Source: Pseudonocardia halophobica
GTDB lineage: Bacteria > Actinomycetota > Actinomycetes > Mycobacteriales > Pseudonocardiaceae
DNA length: 64,000 nucleotides
Reading direction: 5' to 3'
Assembly: GCF_027922425.1 (NCBI RefSeq)
Contig: NZ_BSFQ01000003.1
Location: forward strand, 124,001-188,000
The translations under genes were made by a program, and so were the position numbers. The notes below the pieces were generated by a model. The model worked only from the letters and a program-made list of their open reading frames with translations. It did no database searches and was not told where the DNA came from. Positions 16,387-24,910 of the stretch are shown piece by piece; positions within the stretch are counted from its first letter, which is position 1, and every line of letters begins with the position of its first letter.

Positions 16387-17729
16387 CCGCCGATCTGATC
16401 GAACGGCTACGCGTCGCCGTCATCGGCCGGCTGGAGCGACACGAAGGCCAGGAGCGGCTCACAGCAGCGGATCAGCGGCAACTCGTCAGGTCGTGGGTGG
16501 AGCAGGAGCTCGCCGTCGAGGCGCGTCGACGACTCGACTCGGGCAAGGCCCTGCTGTCGCCGGAGGCAGAGGCCGCAGTCGTCCGGCAGGTCGACAACGC
16601 GATCTGGGGACTCGGCCGCCTGCAGGAGCTCCTCGACGACCCCGACATCGAAGACGTGCACATCACCGGCTGCGACCGCCCGTACCTGCGGCTGCGGGGT
16701 GGTGCGCTGCGCGTGGCACCCGACCCGATCGCCGAGTCCGACGCCGCGCTCGTGGAGCAGATCCAGTACATCGCTGCTCACCACGGCTCGTCGGAGCGCT
16801 CCTTCTCCCCCGCCCAGCCCTTCCTCAACATGCGGCTTCCCGACGGCTCCCGTCTCGCCGCCATGCGAGAGGTCGTGCCACGGCCCACCGTCACCATCCG
16901 GCGGCACCGCCTGCAGAGCATCACGCTGCAAGACCTCGTGCGCATGGGGACGCTGTCCACACAGGCAGCCGGATTCCTTCGAGCGATCGTCGCGGCCAAG
17001 GCGAACGTCGTCGTGACAGGAGCACCGTCGTCGGGCAAGACGACCTTGCTGAGGTGTCTCGCCCGGGAGATCCCAGCAACCGAACGCATCGCCACGCTCG
17101 AGACCGAGTTCGAGCTGGGCCTGCACGAACTGCCCGGCTCCTCACCGCTGGTCCTGGCGCTCGAAGCCCGACCAGGCTCGACGGAGAGCATGGGCGGCCA
17201 ACGAGCCGGCGAGATCACGCTCGCGGACCTGGTTCACCAGACCCTGCGAATGTCCGTCACACGAGTCGTGGTCGGCGAGGTCCGAGGCGCCGAAGCCCTG
17301 CCGATGCTCGAGGCGATGAACTCGGGCATGCCCGGCTCGATGTGCACCCTGCATGCGGGCTCCGCCGGCGACGCGTTCGAGCGGCTGGTGACGGCGGCGA
17401 TGAAGGGAGCAGGCAACGGCTGGACGGACTCCTTCGTGACGAGGCTCGCGGCCCAAGGCATCGACTACGTCGTCCATCTCCGGCAGCTCGACCATCCGGC
17501 GCTCAGAGGCCGGGGTCGAGTGGTATCGGAGATCGCCGAGGTCACCGGCGTCGTCGAGACCGGCGCAGTCTCCATGAACCGGATCTTCTGCCCGGACTCT
17601 TCTGGCGATGATCCGCGTGCACGCTTCCACATGTTGCCGCAGGTCCGGTGGCGATTCGACGAGGCGGGGATCGATCTCGGGTTTCTCGTCGGGGCGCAGT
17701 CTCGAAACGGGCAGGTGCGGAAAGGATGA
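16383..17729 (+). CDS. tadA: TadA/CpaF-family secretion ATPase
   Basis: A 448-aa hexameric VirB11/CpaF-type ATPase that powers Tad pilus assembly. The ATG in the ATGA overlap is favoured over an upstream ATG at 16362. After an N-terminal helical domain comes 'DPDIEDVHITGCDRPYL' (typical CpaF), Walker A 'GAPSSGKTT' at about residues 214-222, the Asp box 'IATLETEFEL', Walker B-like 'VVVGEVRGAEAL' (about 295-306) and the His box 'CTLHAGSAGDAFERL'. All catalytic elements are present. It overlaps tadB by ATGA. Confidence 0.93.
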   Translation: MTADLIERLRVAVIGRLERHEGQERLTAADQRQLVRSWVEQELAVEARRRLDSGKALLSPEAEAAVVRQVDNAIWGLGRLQELLDDPDIEDVHITGCDRPYLRLRGGALRVAPDPIAESDAALVEQIQYIAAHHGSSERSFSPAQPFLNMRLPDGSRLAAMREVVPRPTVTIRRHRLQSITLQDLVRMGTLSTQAAGFLRAIVAAKANVVVTGAPSSGKTTLLRCLAREIPATERIATLETEFELGLHELPGSSPLVLALEARPGSTESMGGQRAGEITLADLVHQTLRMSVTRVVVGEVRGAEALPMLEAMNSGMPGSMCTLHAGSAGDAFERLVTAAMKGAGNGWTDSFVTRLAAQGIDYVVHLRQLDHPALRGRGRVVSEIAEVTGVVETGAVSMNRIFCPDSSGDDPRARFHMLPQVRWRFDEAGIDLGFLVGAQSRNGQVRKG

Positions 17730-18610
17730 TCTCCACAGTGCTGCTCGCCGCTGCGTCGGGCGCCGCTCTGGGCTTGGCGGTGGCCCGGCTGGCAAGCCCG
17801 CTCAACCAGCGCTCCTCTGAACACTCCACACGGCTCAAGGCCCAAGCCCGTCACCTCGCCCACGCACTCCGGAAGGTTCACCCCACGTCGCCGACGGAGC
17901 GTCTCCGCATCCTCGCCTGGGTCATCGGCGGCATCGGCGCCGCGGCGCTGACAGGGTGGCCCGTCATTGGGCTCGCCCTCGTCTGCACCGGAACCTGGTT
18001 GCCCTGGTTGCTCGGGTCGGCGCGCGTGGCCCGCGAGCAGATCGAGGTCCTGGCCAACCTGGCAACGTGGTGTCGACGGATGGCTGATGTGCTCGTCGGT
18101 GGAGGCGCCGCCGGGCTCACCGAAGCGATCATCGCGTCCGGCAACTCGGCTCCGGAGCAGATCGCCGGACCGGTCCGACGCCTCGCCGCAGCCCTGAGGC
18201 ACGGGCGGCAGGACAGAGTGACCGCCCTCGCCTCGTTCGCGGACGAGATCGACGACCGCGTTGCCGACAGCATCTCGGCCGCTCTCACGCTCGCGCTTCT
18301 TCACCAGACGCCCGGGGTGGGCATGATCCTCCGGCAGCTTGCGACATCCGTCGAGCGCGAGGTCCGTAGCCGGCGAGAGATCGAGGCCGACCGCGCGGAG
18401 TCCCGACAGTCGATCGTGATGCTCCTCGTTATCCAGGCCGGAGTGTTCGTCCTCCTTGCACTCGCCCCTGGGTTCGCCGACGCGTATCGGACTCTGGGGG
18501 GCCAGCTCGTCATGGCGGCGCTCCTGATGGGCACCGCCGCTCTCCTGATCTGGATGCGCCGGCTCGCCCTCGGCTCGGCTGCTCCTCGCTTCCTTGGTCG
18601 CCTCCGATGA
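17726..18610 (+). CDS. tadB: TadB-like type II/IV secretion platform protein
   Basis: A 294-aa integral membrane protein of the T2SSF fold. It has an N-terminal TM and a TM pair at about residues 55-95. The cytoplasmic helical domain contains 'LANLATWCRRMADVL', 'APEQIAGPVRRLAAALRHG' and 'HQTPGVGMILRQLA', and C-terminal TMs lie at about 233-280. With TadC it forms the inner-membrane platform on which TadA acts. It overlaps both neighbours by 4 nt. Confidence 0.85.
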   Translation: MISTVLLAAASGAALGLAVARLASPLNQRSSEHSTRLKAQARHLAHALRKVHPTSPTERLRILAWVIGGIGAAALTGWPVIGLALVCTGTWLPWLLGSARVAREQIEVLANLATWCRRMADVLVGGGAAGLTEAIIASGNSAPEQIAGPVRRLAAALRHGRQDRVTALASFADEIDDRVADSISAALTLALLHQTPGVGMILRQLATSVEREVRSRREIEADRAESRQSIVMLLVIQAGVFVLLALAPGFADAYRTLGGQLVMAALLMGTAALLIWMRRLALGSAAPRFLGRLR

Positions 18611-19485
18611 CCACGACCGTCGTCGGCGCCATCGCGGGCGCACTTCTCGGTCTCGGCTTGGCCATCGCCATCGACTTCTTCCGCCCTTGGCATCCCGCCC
18701 TCGTCGACGGGCTGCGGATGCTGGACGAGCGTCACCGGCCCGGCCGGCCCCGCCAACGGCGGGCGCTGTCGGTGCGGGCTGCCCAGCTACTTCGTCATCT
18801 GCCCGACGCTGTCGACGCGAAGGATCTGCGGCTTGTCGGCGTGGCGCGGGACCAGGTCTTCGCCCGCCGGGCGGTGGAGACCCTCGGCGGTGCGGCGTCC
18901 GGTCCGCTCCTGCTGCTGCTGACGGAGCTGCTGAGCATCGAGCTACCCGGCGTTGTCGCCCTTGCCTTCACCGTTGTGGGCGGAGCGGCCGGCTGGACAG
19001 GAGCGGCGCGGCGGATCCAACGGCACGCCGATTCTCGTCGCGAGGAGATGCGATACGCCCTGGTCGCCTACCTCCAACAGGTCAGTCTCCTGCGCCGCGG
19101 TGGCGCCGGGGTGGCCACTGCGCTGCGCGCCCCGGCGAGCCTGCTTGGAGGAAGCTGGGCGATGGGGCAGATCGCGCGTCAGCTTGATCTAGCGGAGCGC
19201 AGCGGTCAAATGCCCTGGGAGGGCCTGCGCCAGCTGAGCGAAACGATCGACCTGCCCGAGCTCGACGATCTCGCGGCCATCACGCGGACCGCGGGAACGG
19301 ACGGCGGCGCTGTGATCGACACACTCCTGGCCCGGGCGGAAACCCTGGAGGACGAGCTGCGCGAGGACGCCCGCGCCGAGGCGAATCGAGCCAGCGGCCA
19401 GATGAGCACGCCGGGCGCCCTGCAGGTCCTTCTCATCGCCGCATGGGTCCTCTATCCCGCCACGACGGTCCTGCTGTCCCTGTGA
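18607..19485 (+). CDS. tadC: TadC-like type II/IV secretion platform protein
   Basis: A 292-aa partner of TadB with the same T2SSF fold: N-terminal TM (residues 6-27), a TM pair near 95-135, the cytoplasmic bundle 'YLQQVSLLRRGGAGVATAL' and 'LPELDDLAAITRTAGTDGGAVIDTL', and a C-terminal TM ending 'YPATTVLLSL'. The ATGA overlap with tadB shows coupled synthesis. A 21-bp gap with its own RBS then precedes the pilin-like gene, as expected if the pilin is made in excess. Confidence 0.85.
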   Translation: MTTTVVGAIAGALLGLGLAIAIDFFRPWHPALVDGLRMLDERHRPGRPRQRRALSVRAAQLLRHLPDAVDAKDLRLVGVARDQVFARRAVETLGGAASGPLLLLLTELLSIELPGVVALAFTVVGGAAGWTGAARRIQRHADSRREEMRYALVAYLQQVSLLRRGGAGVATALRAPASLLGGSWAMGQIARQLDLAERSGQMPWEGLRQLSETIDLPELDDLAAITRTAGTDGGAVIDTLLARAETLEDELREDARAEANRASGQMSTPGALQVLLIAAWVLYPATTVLLSL

Positions 19486-19506
19486 ATCCCTCTGGAGGTC
19501 TCCACC

Positions 19507-19710
19507 ATGCGTGCAGCGTCAACACGTCTCCGGCTGGCCGTCACCGAACTCTACGTCGCCCTGATACAGCGGACGGGCCCGATCGACGAGCGCGGTGGCG
19601 GGCGCAACTCCGACGAAGGATTCCACATCGGGGCCGGCGCGGTGATCGGGGGCGTCATCGCGACGGCGGTCGGCGCGTTCGTCGCCAAGAAGCTCGGAGC
19701 GCTCGAGTGA
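19507..19710 (+). CDS. Flp-pilin-like small protein
   Basis: A 67-aa protein. After a basic N-terminus, 'DEGFHIGAGAVIGGVIATAVGAFVAKKL' forms one hydrophobic helix (landmarks DEGFHIGAG and ATAVGAFVAKKL). The preceding Asp-Glu-Gly-Phe could be the prepilin-peptidase cleavage context. Size, single TM and position right after tadC match Flp/TadA pilins of actinobacteria. It has an independent strong RBS, GGAGG at 19494-19498. A prepilin peptidase is encoded at the end of the same cluster. The classic G/XXXXEY Flp motif is not obvious. Confidence 0.65.
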   Translation: MRAASTRLRLAVTELYVALIQRTGPIDERGGGRNSDEGFHIGAGAVIGGVIATAVGAFVAKKLGALE

Positions 19711-20087
19711 GCGACTCCGAGCGCGGCGGCGCCACCAGCGTTGAGCTCGCGCTGCTCTGGTCCGGAACCCTCGCTCTCGTCCTGGTCGGCGTTCAGGCCG
19801 CCATACTCGCAATGGCTTCACAGCTCGCCTTATCCGCAGCCGAAGACGGCCTTCGCGCCGGCCGATATCGAGGGATCGAGTCTCCGGACGTTGCCCGGCA
19901 GGCTGCCGCGGCCTTTGCCAACCGCACCACAGGCAACCTGCTCCGCGAGGTCGAGGCAGAGGCCCACGAGGAACCTGGCGGACGGCTCACCGTCACGGTC
20001 AGCGCGAGCGTCGCGGCGGTGCTTCCGGGGCTACCGCTGACCGTGACTCGACGGGCGACGGGTGCGCTGGAAAGGCCGGCGGCGTGA
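19707..20087 (+). CDS. TadE-like pseudopilin
   Basis: A 126-aa protein starting at the GTG of a GTGA overlap. The N-terminus 'ERGGATSVELALLW' followed by a hydrophobic helix ('GTLALVLVGVQAAILAMAS') is the TadE signature: a Glu-containing prepilin-like segment then a TM, with an extracytoplasmic tail ('VARQAAAAFANRTTG', 'RLTVTVSASV'). TadE proteins are minor pseudopilins processed by the prepilin peptidase. It is the first of three consecutive TadE/TadG-like genes here. Confidence 0.8.
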   Translation: MSDSERGGATSVELALLWSGTLALVLVGVQAAILAMASQLALSAAEDGLRAGRYRGIESPDVARQAAAAFANRTTGNLLREVEAEAHEEPGGRLTVTVSASVAAVLPGLPLTVTRRATGALERPAA

Positions 20088-20509
20088 TCCCACGGATAGA
20101 CGAGCGTGGAGGCGCACCGGCCGTCGAGGCGGCCATCGTGGCCGGGATCTTGGGGCTGCTGGTGGCGTTCACAGTCGCCGGCGTCCGAGTCGCCGCAGCA
20201 GAGTCCGCGACCGAGCAGGCGGCCCGAGCCGCCGCGCGCCTCGCGTCGATCCAACGACAACCGGCAGGCGCCGCGATGGTGGCCGCACCGGCGGCTCGCG
20301 AGGCCCTCAGCACGCGCGGTGTCCGGTGCACCGCATTGGACGTCGGGGTGGAGGTGAGCGGCACGCTCGCACTCGGCGCAGCGGCGGAAGTGCGCGCTGA
20401 GGTCGTGTGCGACGTGCCGTGGTCCGATCTGGGCATCCCCGGCGTCCTCGGAACGCACCGAAGCCGGGCCACCGCCACGAGCAGCATCGATCCGCTGCGG
20501 GAGCGCTGA
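20084..20509 (+). CDS. TadE/TadG-like pilus assembly protein
   Basis: A 141-aa protein with the pseudopilin-like N-terminus 'DERGGAPAVEAAIVAGILGLLVAF' (landmarks RGGAPAVEAAIV and a TM). A globular exported part with two cysteines follows ('VRCTALD' and 'EVVCDVPWS'), typical of TadE-like proteins. The GTG start overlaps the preceding stop, and the last A of its TGA is the first base of the next ATG. It probably caps or initiates the Tad pilus together with its two neighbours. Confidence 0.75.
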   Translation: MIPRIDERGGAPAVEAAIVAGILGLLVAFTVAGVRVAAAESATEQAARAAARLASIQRQPAGAAMVAAPAAREALSTRGVRCTALDVGVEVSGTLALGAAAEVRAEVVCDVPWSDLGIPGVLGTHRSRATATSSIDPLRER

Positions 20510-20922
20510 TGGACGAGAGCGGAGGCGGGTCCCTGACCGTCCCCGGCGCGCTGCTCGCGCTCGTGCTGGTGCTTGCCGCCGGGCTCGGAGTCGACGGTGT
20601 GCGGAAGGCTCAGCAGATTGCGACAGCAGACTCGATCGCCGAGGAGGCTGCGCGCGTCGGCGCTCAGCAACTCGACATCGCCGCGCTCCGCGCAGGCGCG
20701 GTCCGTCTGGACCCGGCGCGAGCCGCCGTCGCGGCGCAGAGATACCTCGACCGGTCCGGAGCGACGGGCTCCATCGCGGTCGTGGGCAACGACCGGGTGC
20801 GGGTACGGGCAGTCGTTCGGCGCTCCACGGTGCTGCTCGGCCTCATCGGCATCAATGAGCTCGACACACGCGGCTCCGCGGAGTCCGAACCGCTGCTCAT
20901 GCCGTCAGGAGGCGTCGCATGA
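20509..20922 (+). CDS. TadE/TadG-like pilus assembly protein (Rv3654c-type)
   Basis: A 137-aa protein in a TGATG overlap. 'DESGGGSLTVPGALLALVLVLAAGLG' gives a short polar N-terminus then a TM. The extracytoplasmic part contains 'KAQQIATADSIAEEAARVGAQQL' (landmarks ATADSIAEEAAR and GAQQLD), the pattern shared by TadG/Rv3654c-like proteins. It completes the trio of minor pseudopilins. Its stop overlaps the LysM-BTAD gene. Confidence 0.7.
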   Translation: MDESGGGSLTVPGALLALVLVLAAGLGVDGVRKAQQIATADSIAEEAARVGAQQLDIAALRAGAVRLDPARAAVAAQRYLDRSGATGSIAVVGNDRVRVRAVVRRSTVLLGLIGINELDTRGSAESEPLLMPSGGVA

Positions 20923-23900
20923 TGGGTCTGGGCCGGGCGAGCCGTGTGCTCGTCGCACTCGTCGGTCTGGCTGCGGTCCTCATCGGCCTTCCGCTCGCGC
21001 TCTTCCGGCTCGGCGCACGCCATCTACCCGATTCACTACCGCGGCTCGACGAGGCATCCGCTGCGCTCCTGCACCCGCAGGACGGGAGGTTGTTGCTCGG
21101 CCTGATCGTGGTGGCCGGCTGGCTGTTCTGGGCCTACCTGGCCTTCGGATGCGTCGTGGACACGGCAACGATGGTCCGCCACGGCGCGCGCGCCGTCTCG
21201 CTGCGGCGGACCGGCCCGCGTGCGATCACCGGTCTGCTCATTTTCTGGCTCGCGTCGGCTCTTGCGGCGAACCAGGCCCCTGCGACCCCGGCAGCACCGA
21301 TGCTCGTCGCGGCAGCGCTTGAGCGGAATCCCGCGCCAGTCGAACCGGCACACCTCTATGTCGTCAAGGAGCGCGACACCCTGTGGGACATCGCCTCCCG
21401 GGAACTCGGAGATCCGCTTCGCTGGCGGGAGATCCTCGATCTCAACCGGAGCAGAACACAACCGGACGGGAACCGGCTCACCGACGCGGCCCGCCTCATC
21501 CCGGGTTGGCGGCTTACGCTGCCGACGAAGACCGTCGACGACGGCGTCGTGGTTGTCCATGTCGGCGAGTCTCTGGCGTCGATCGCGAGAGACCAGCTCG
21601 GCGACGCGAGACGCTACGGCGAGATCTATGAGGCCTCCCAGGGCCTCGCTCAGCCCGGCGGCGAAGTACTGCGAGATCCCGACGTCATCAAGCCGGGCTG
21701 GCTTCTCCACATCCCTAAGGACGGCGCCAGTACGACAACGCCGCCCACCGAGGGTCAGGGAAGCCCGTCCCAGGCGCGAGAACCAGCGCCCACACCATCC
21801 CGTCCGTTGCCAGGGCCTCCTGCCGACCCGGCGCCGATAACGGTGTCGCCCCCGGTTGCACCAGACCCAGCGCCCGAGCCCTCGGTGGATGACAGCACAG
21901 ACACAGCCCCCTTTGATGTCGTCGGGGGAGTTGCTGTCGGCGGCGGTGTCGCGGCAGGCGTCCTCGGCCTTCTCGCACACCTACGCCGTCGCCAGCGCCG
22001 CCTGCGCCGCTACCGCCGACAGATCGCGCTGCCAGATCCGATCGACGCCGCCGCGGAAGTGGTAGCCATGCACGCCGACGAGCGCAACCCTGACCTCGCG
22101 CTGCTCGAGAGCGCCCTTCGCCTAGCCTCGGCCACCACACCGCTCCCCGACATCACCGGCGCGGTAGTCGGGACCGACAGCGTCGAACTCCTGGGCACGC
22201 ACGAGACGGATCTCGGCGATGGCTTCTCGCGTGGCCCGGACGGCAACTGGCGGCTCACCGCCGACCAGACCGCACACATCGACGTCGGTAACGGCTACCC
22301 CGCGCTGACGTCGATCGGCCGCCTCAACGACGGCCGGACAGTCTTCGTCGATCTGGAAGCCGACGGCGTTCTGCACCTCGTCGGCCACCGGACACGCGCG
22401 TGCGACCTGCTTCGCAACATGACACTCGAACTGGCAACAGCAACCTGGGCGGAAAACACCGAGCTGATGGTCGTGGGACTCGAGGACGAGTTCGAGGTCC
22501 TTCCTCGCCACCGGATCCGCTGCTTCAGGAACCTGCGCCAGGCGCTACCCCCGTTCACATCGGCAGTAGACGCCGCCGAACGCAGCCTGGAATCGGCGCA
22601 CCGGACAGCATCGGAGCTCCGCGCAGCCGGCGAGATCGGCGACGAACTCGTCGTCACGATCCTCGTGGTCGCCGGCGTCGACCTCGAGGACCAGCCCAGC
22701 CTCACGAGCATCTGCAGCCGACTCCTCGAGGGCCCCCGCACCTGCGCAGCCGTGGTGACCTCAAGTACCGCTACGTCCCTGCCGGGTCCCCGACTGACGG
22801 TCCAGGAGGACCAGACCATGGCCGACGTGGACCTGCCCGGCGCCCCGATCATCGCCGAGCAGATGCCGAGCGACGTCGCGGTGTCCCTGCTCGCTGCGAT
22901 CCGCACCGCGGCCAGGAACGAGGACGAGCCCGTACCGGCGGTGGACGGCACTCAGACCTGGTCTTCGGAGATGACGATCGACGGCTCCTGGGCCTCGCCG
23001 ACCTCCGAGCAACCCGCCGACCAGCCAAGCGAGGACGATCCACCGCCGAGCCCCTCCACTGCTGACGGAGCCCCCGACACCGCTGCCCACACTGCAACGC
23101 TGACCCGCGAACACAGGCACCTGAGGCGCGTCGAGCACGACGACCCGCATCTGGACGACGACCTGGCGGAATGGCTCAGTCCTGGCCCACCGAAACGCCC
23201 GCTCATCAGCATCCTCGGCGAGCCGGCGCTGCGTGCACCGGGCACACCTCCGACCGGACGGGCGGCCTGGCAGTGCGAGGTCGTGGTCTATCTCGCGCTC
23301 CATGAACGCGGCGTCACCCGCGACAAGCTCGCCACGGACCTGTGGCCCGACGGGAAGGCCGTGAGTTCATCGAGCGTGCGACGCACTATCGCCGAAATCC
23401 GCCCCTGGGTCGGCAGGCATCCCGACCAGCCCGAGATGGAGTTCATCCCGACCATCAGCACGAGCGGAGACGACCGCTACCGCATCGTCGGGCACCTCCT
23501 CGACTGGGACCTCTTCCGACGACTCCGCAAGCGCGCCCAGGCCCGAGCAGCCGCTGGACGTCCTGCTGAGGCCAGAGCCGACTACGTCAGCGCCCTCGGC
23601 CTCGTGCGGGGCCCGATCCTGCGACCGGTGCGCGACCGCGGCTACGCATGGCTACGCGATGCCGACCAACACCACGACATCCTCATCCCGGGATTCGTGA
23701 TCGACACCGCCCACGAACTCGTCGACCTCGCACTCGCCCGCGACGAGCTCGACCTGGCTCACTGGGCCGCCGGTCTCGGCCGGCTGGTCGACCCCGACTC
23801 CACCCACGACCGCCCCTTCCTCGACCTCATGCGCATCGCACACGCCGAGGGCAACACCGGCGCCATGCGCCAGTACGCCGAACTGCTACTCGCCGAGCGC

Positions 23901-23996
23901 GACTTCGAGATAGGCGAGGACCTCCCGCCCGAAAGCTTCGCTGTCTTCCACGAGCTCTTCCCCAATGGCCTCAGCCGAACGGTCGACGACCAATGA
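20919..23996 (+). CDS. Multi-TM LysM / winged-helix / BTAD regulator-like protein
   Basis: A 1025-aa protein. It has TM segments near residues 10-30, 64-86 and 108-125. Two LysM-like modules follow (about 147-200, 'YVVKERDTLWDIASRELGD', and about 208-266, 'VVHVGESLASIARDQLGD'). A Pro-rich linker leads to a fourth TM (about 330-350), then a long cytosolic part ending in a winged-helix DNA-binding-like region (about 760-850, 'VTRDKLATDLWPDG') and a bacterial transcriptional activator domain (about 860-1000, 'WDLFRRLRKRAQARAAAG'). It would tie peptidoglycan sensing outside to a SARP-like output inside. Such genes accompany Tad clusters in actinobacteria, but their function is not established. 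It overlaps both neighbours. Confidence 0.8.
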   Translation: MMGLGRASRVLVALVGLAAVLIGLPLALFRLGARHLPDSLPRLDEASAALLHPQDGRLLLGLIVVAGWLFWAYLAFGCVVDTATMVRHGARAVSLRRTGPRAITGLLIFWLASALAANQAPATPAAPMLVAAALERNPAPVEPAHLYVVKERDTLWDIASRELGDPLRWREILDLNRSRTQPDGNRLTDAARLIPGWRLTLPTKTVDDGVVVVHVGESLASIARDQLGDARRYGEIYEASQGLAQPGGEVLRDPDVIKPGWLLHIPKDGASTTTPPTEGQGSPSQAREPAPTPSRPLPGPPADPAPITVSPPVAPDPAPEPSVDDSTDTAPFDVVGGVAVGGGVAAGVLGLLAHLRRRQRRLRRYRRQIALPDPIDAAAEVVAMHADERNPDLALLESALRLASATTPLPDITGAVVGTDSVELLGTHETDLGDGFSRGPDGNWRLTADQTAHIDVGNGYPALTSIGRLNDGRTVFVDLEADGVLHLVGHRTRACDLLRNMTLELATATWAENTELMVVGLEDEFEVLPRHRIRCFRNLRQALPPFTSAVDAAERSLESAHRTASELRAAGEIGDELVVTILVVAGVDLEDQPSLTSICSRLLEGPRTCAAVVTSSTATSLPGPRLTVQEDQTMADVDLPGAPIIAEQMPSDVAVSLLAAIRTAARNEDEPVPAVDGTQTWSSEMTIDGSWASPTSEQPADQPSEDDPPPSPSTADGAPDTAAHTATLTREHRHLRRVEHDDPHLDDDLAEWLSPGPPKRPLISILGEPALRAPGTPPTGRAAWQCEVVVYLALHERGVTRDKLATDLWPDGKAVSSSSVRRTIAEIRPWVGRHPDQPEMEFIPTISTSGDDRYRIVGHLLDWDLFRRLRKRAQARAAAGRPAEARADYVSALGLVRGPILRPVRDRGYAWLRDADQHHDILIPGFVIDTAHELVDLALARDELDLAHWAAGLGRLVDPDSTHDRPFLDLMRIAHAEGNTGAMRQYAELLLAERDFEIGEDLPPESFAVFHELFPNGLSRTVDDQ

Positions 23997-24619
23997 ACCC
24001 GTCACTCCCCTGCCTGCTCGGCACGTCCTGCGGGCTGCTCCTCACGCCTGTCGTTGCTCGACTGGTACGAGCGACAGCGCGAGCGAACGTGCTGCCACGC
24101 CGCCACGTCGCGGTCATAGGCGGTTGGATGGGGACTGTGGGCGCAGCGGCCGGAGCGAGACCGCTCGGCGTCACTACCGCAATGCTGGCCGCCGTAGCTG
24201 TCCTCGGGACCGCAGCGGCGGAGGTGGACGTCCTCGAGCGCCGCCTTCCGGACCGATTGACCGGTCCCCTTGCGCTCGCGGTTGCCGGCGTTGGGTTACT
24301 GACCATATCTCAGAGTTCAGAGGCACTCCAGCGCATGGCCGTCGCTGCGACGATCACCATCGGCACAGCCGGTTTGCTCCTTCTTGTCGCGCCGGCCGCC
24401 ATGGGATGGGGTGATCTCAAGCTGGCACCGAGCCTAGCCGCGGCGACGGCAACCATCAGTTGGACATGCTTCATGAGTGCGGTCGGGCTAGGCGCCGTCC
24501 TACTCCTTTCGACCGCAAGCGCGGAGTTTCTGAGGCGCCGCAATGCGTCGCTCGTGCCTTACGGACCTTCCCTCGTGGGAGCCGCGTCTTTTGCCATCGG
24601 TCTCAGCACGACCGGGTAA
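23993..24619 (+). CDS. Type IV prepilin peptidase (TadV/CpaA-like, A24 family)
   Basis: A 208-aa polytopic aspartic protease. The ATG at 23993 (ATGA overlap) gives a hydrophobic start. The first catalytic Asp lies in 'EVDVLERRLPDRLT', and the second in 'MGWGDLKLAPSLA', the GxGD motif of A24 peptidases. About six TM segments span the protein. It lacks the N-methyltransferase domain, as expected for the small Tad-type enzymes. It should process the Flp-pilin-like and TadE-like proteins encoded just upstream and closes the pilus operon. Confidence 0.85.
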   Translation: MNPSLPCLLGTSCGLLLTPVVARLVRATARANVLPRRHVAVIGGWMGTVGAAAGARPLGVTTAMLAAVAVLGTAAAEVDVLERRLPDRLTGPLALAVAGVGLLTISQSSEALQRMAVAATITIGTAGLLLLVAPAAMGWGDLKLAPSLAAATATISWTCFMSAVGLGAVLLLSTASAEFLRRRNASLVPYGPSLVGAASFAIGLSTTG

Positions 24620-24661
24620 CAAATCGCCCGTAGAAGGCCCCCTCGCGCGAGTACTCCCCCC

Positions 24662-24903
24662 ATGGTCGCGGTCCCGCAGCGGCGCGGACGCAAGGACCCC
24701 GACACCGACCGGTACCGCAAGCTGTCGCAGAACCAGAAAGACGTCAACACCGCCCACGCCCGCCGTCGCGGACCGGGCGAGCGGGTCAACGCCGAGCTGA
24801 AAACTGGCGCGTGCTGCGCAAGATCCGCTCCAGCCCCAGCAACGCTGCAACGCTCATCGCCGCAGTTCAGACCCTCATGATTGCCAACACATCATCAGGT
24901 TGA
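24662..24903 (+). pseudogene. IS5-like transposase C-terminal remnant
   Basis: An open frame reads 'RYRKLSQNQKDVNTAHARRR', then 'GPGERVNAELK', the typical end of IS5-type DDE transposases just around the catalytic Glu. After 'AELK' a one-base deletion relative to the family (aaaactgg for the expected aaaacctgg, near 24805) shifts the remainder, 'TWRVLRKIRSSP' ... 'QTLMIAN', into the next frame up to the TGA at 24901-24903. Only about 80 residues survive and no terminal inverted repeats were recognised. It sits exactly between the Tad operon and the defence operon, so it may mark an insertion scar by which the cargo entered the element. Confidence 0.7.
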
Positions 24904-24910
24904 CAAAGGC

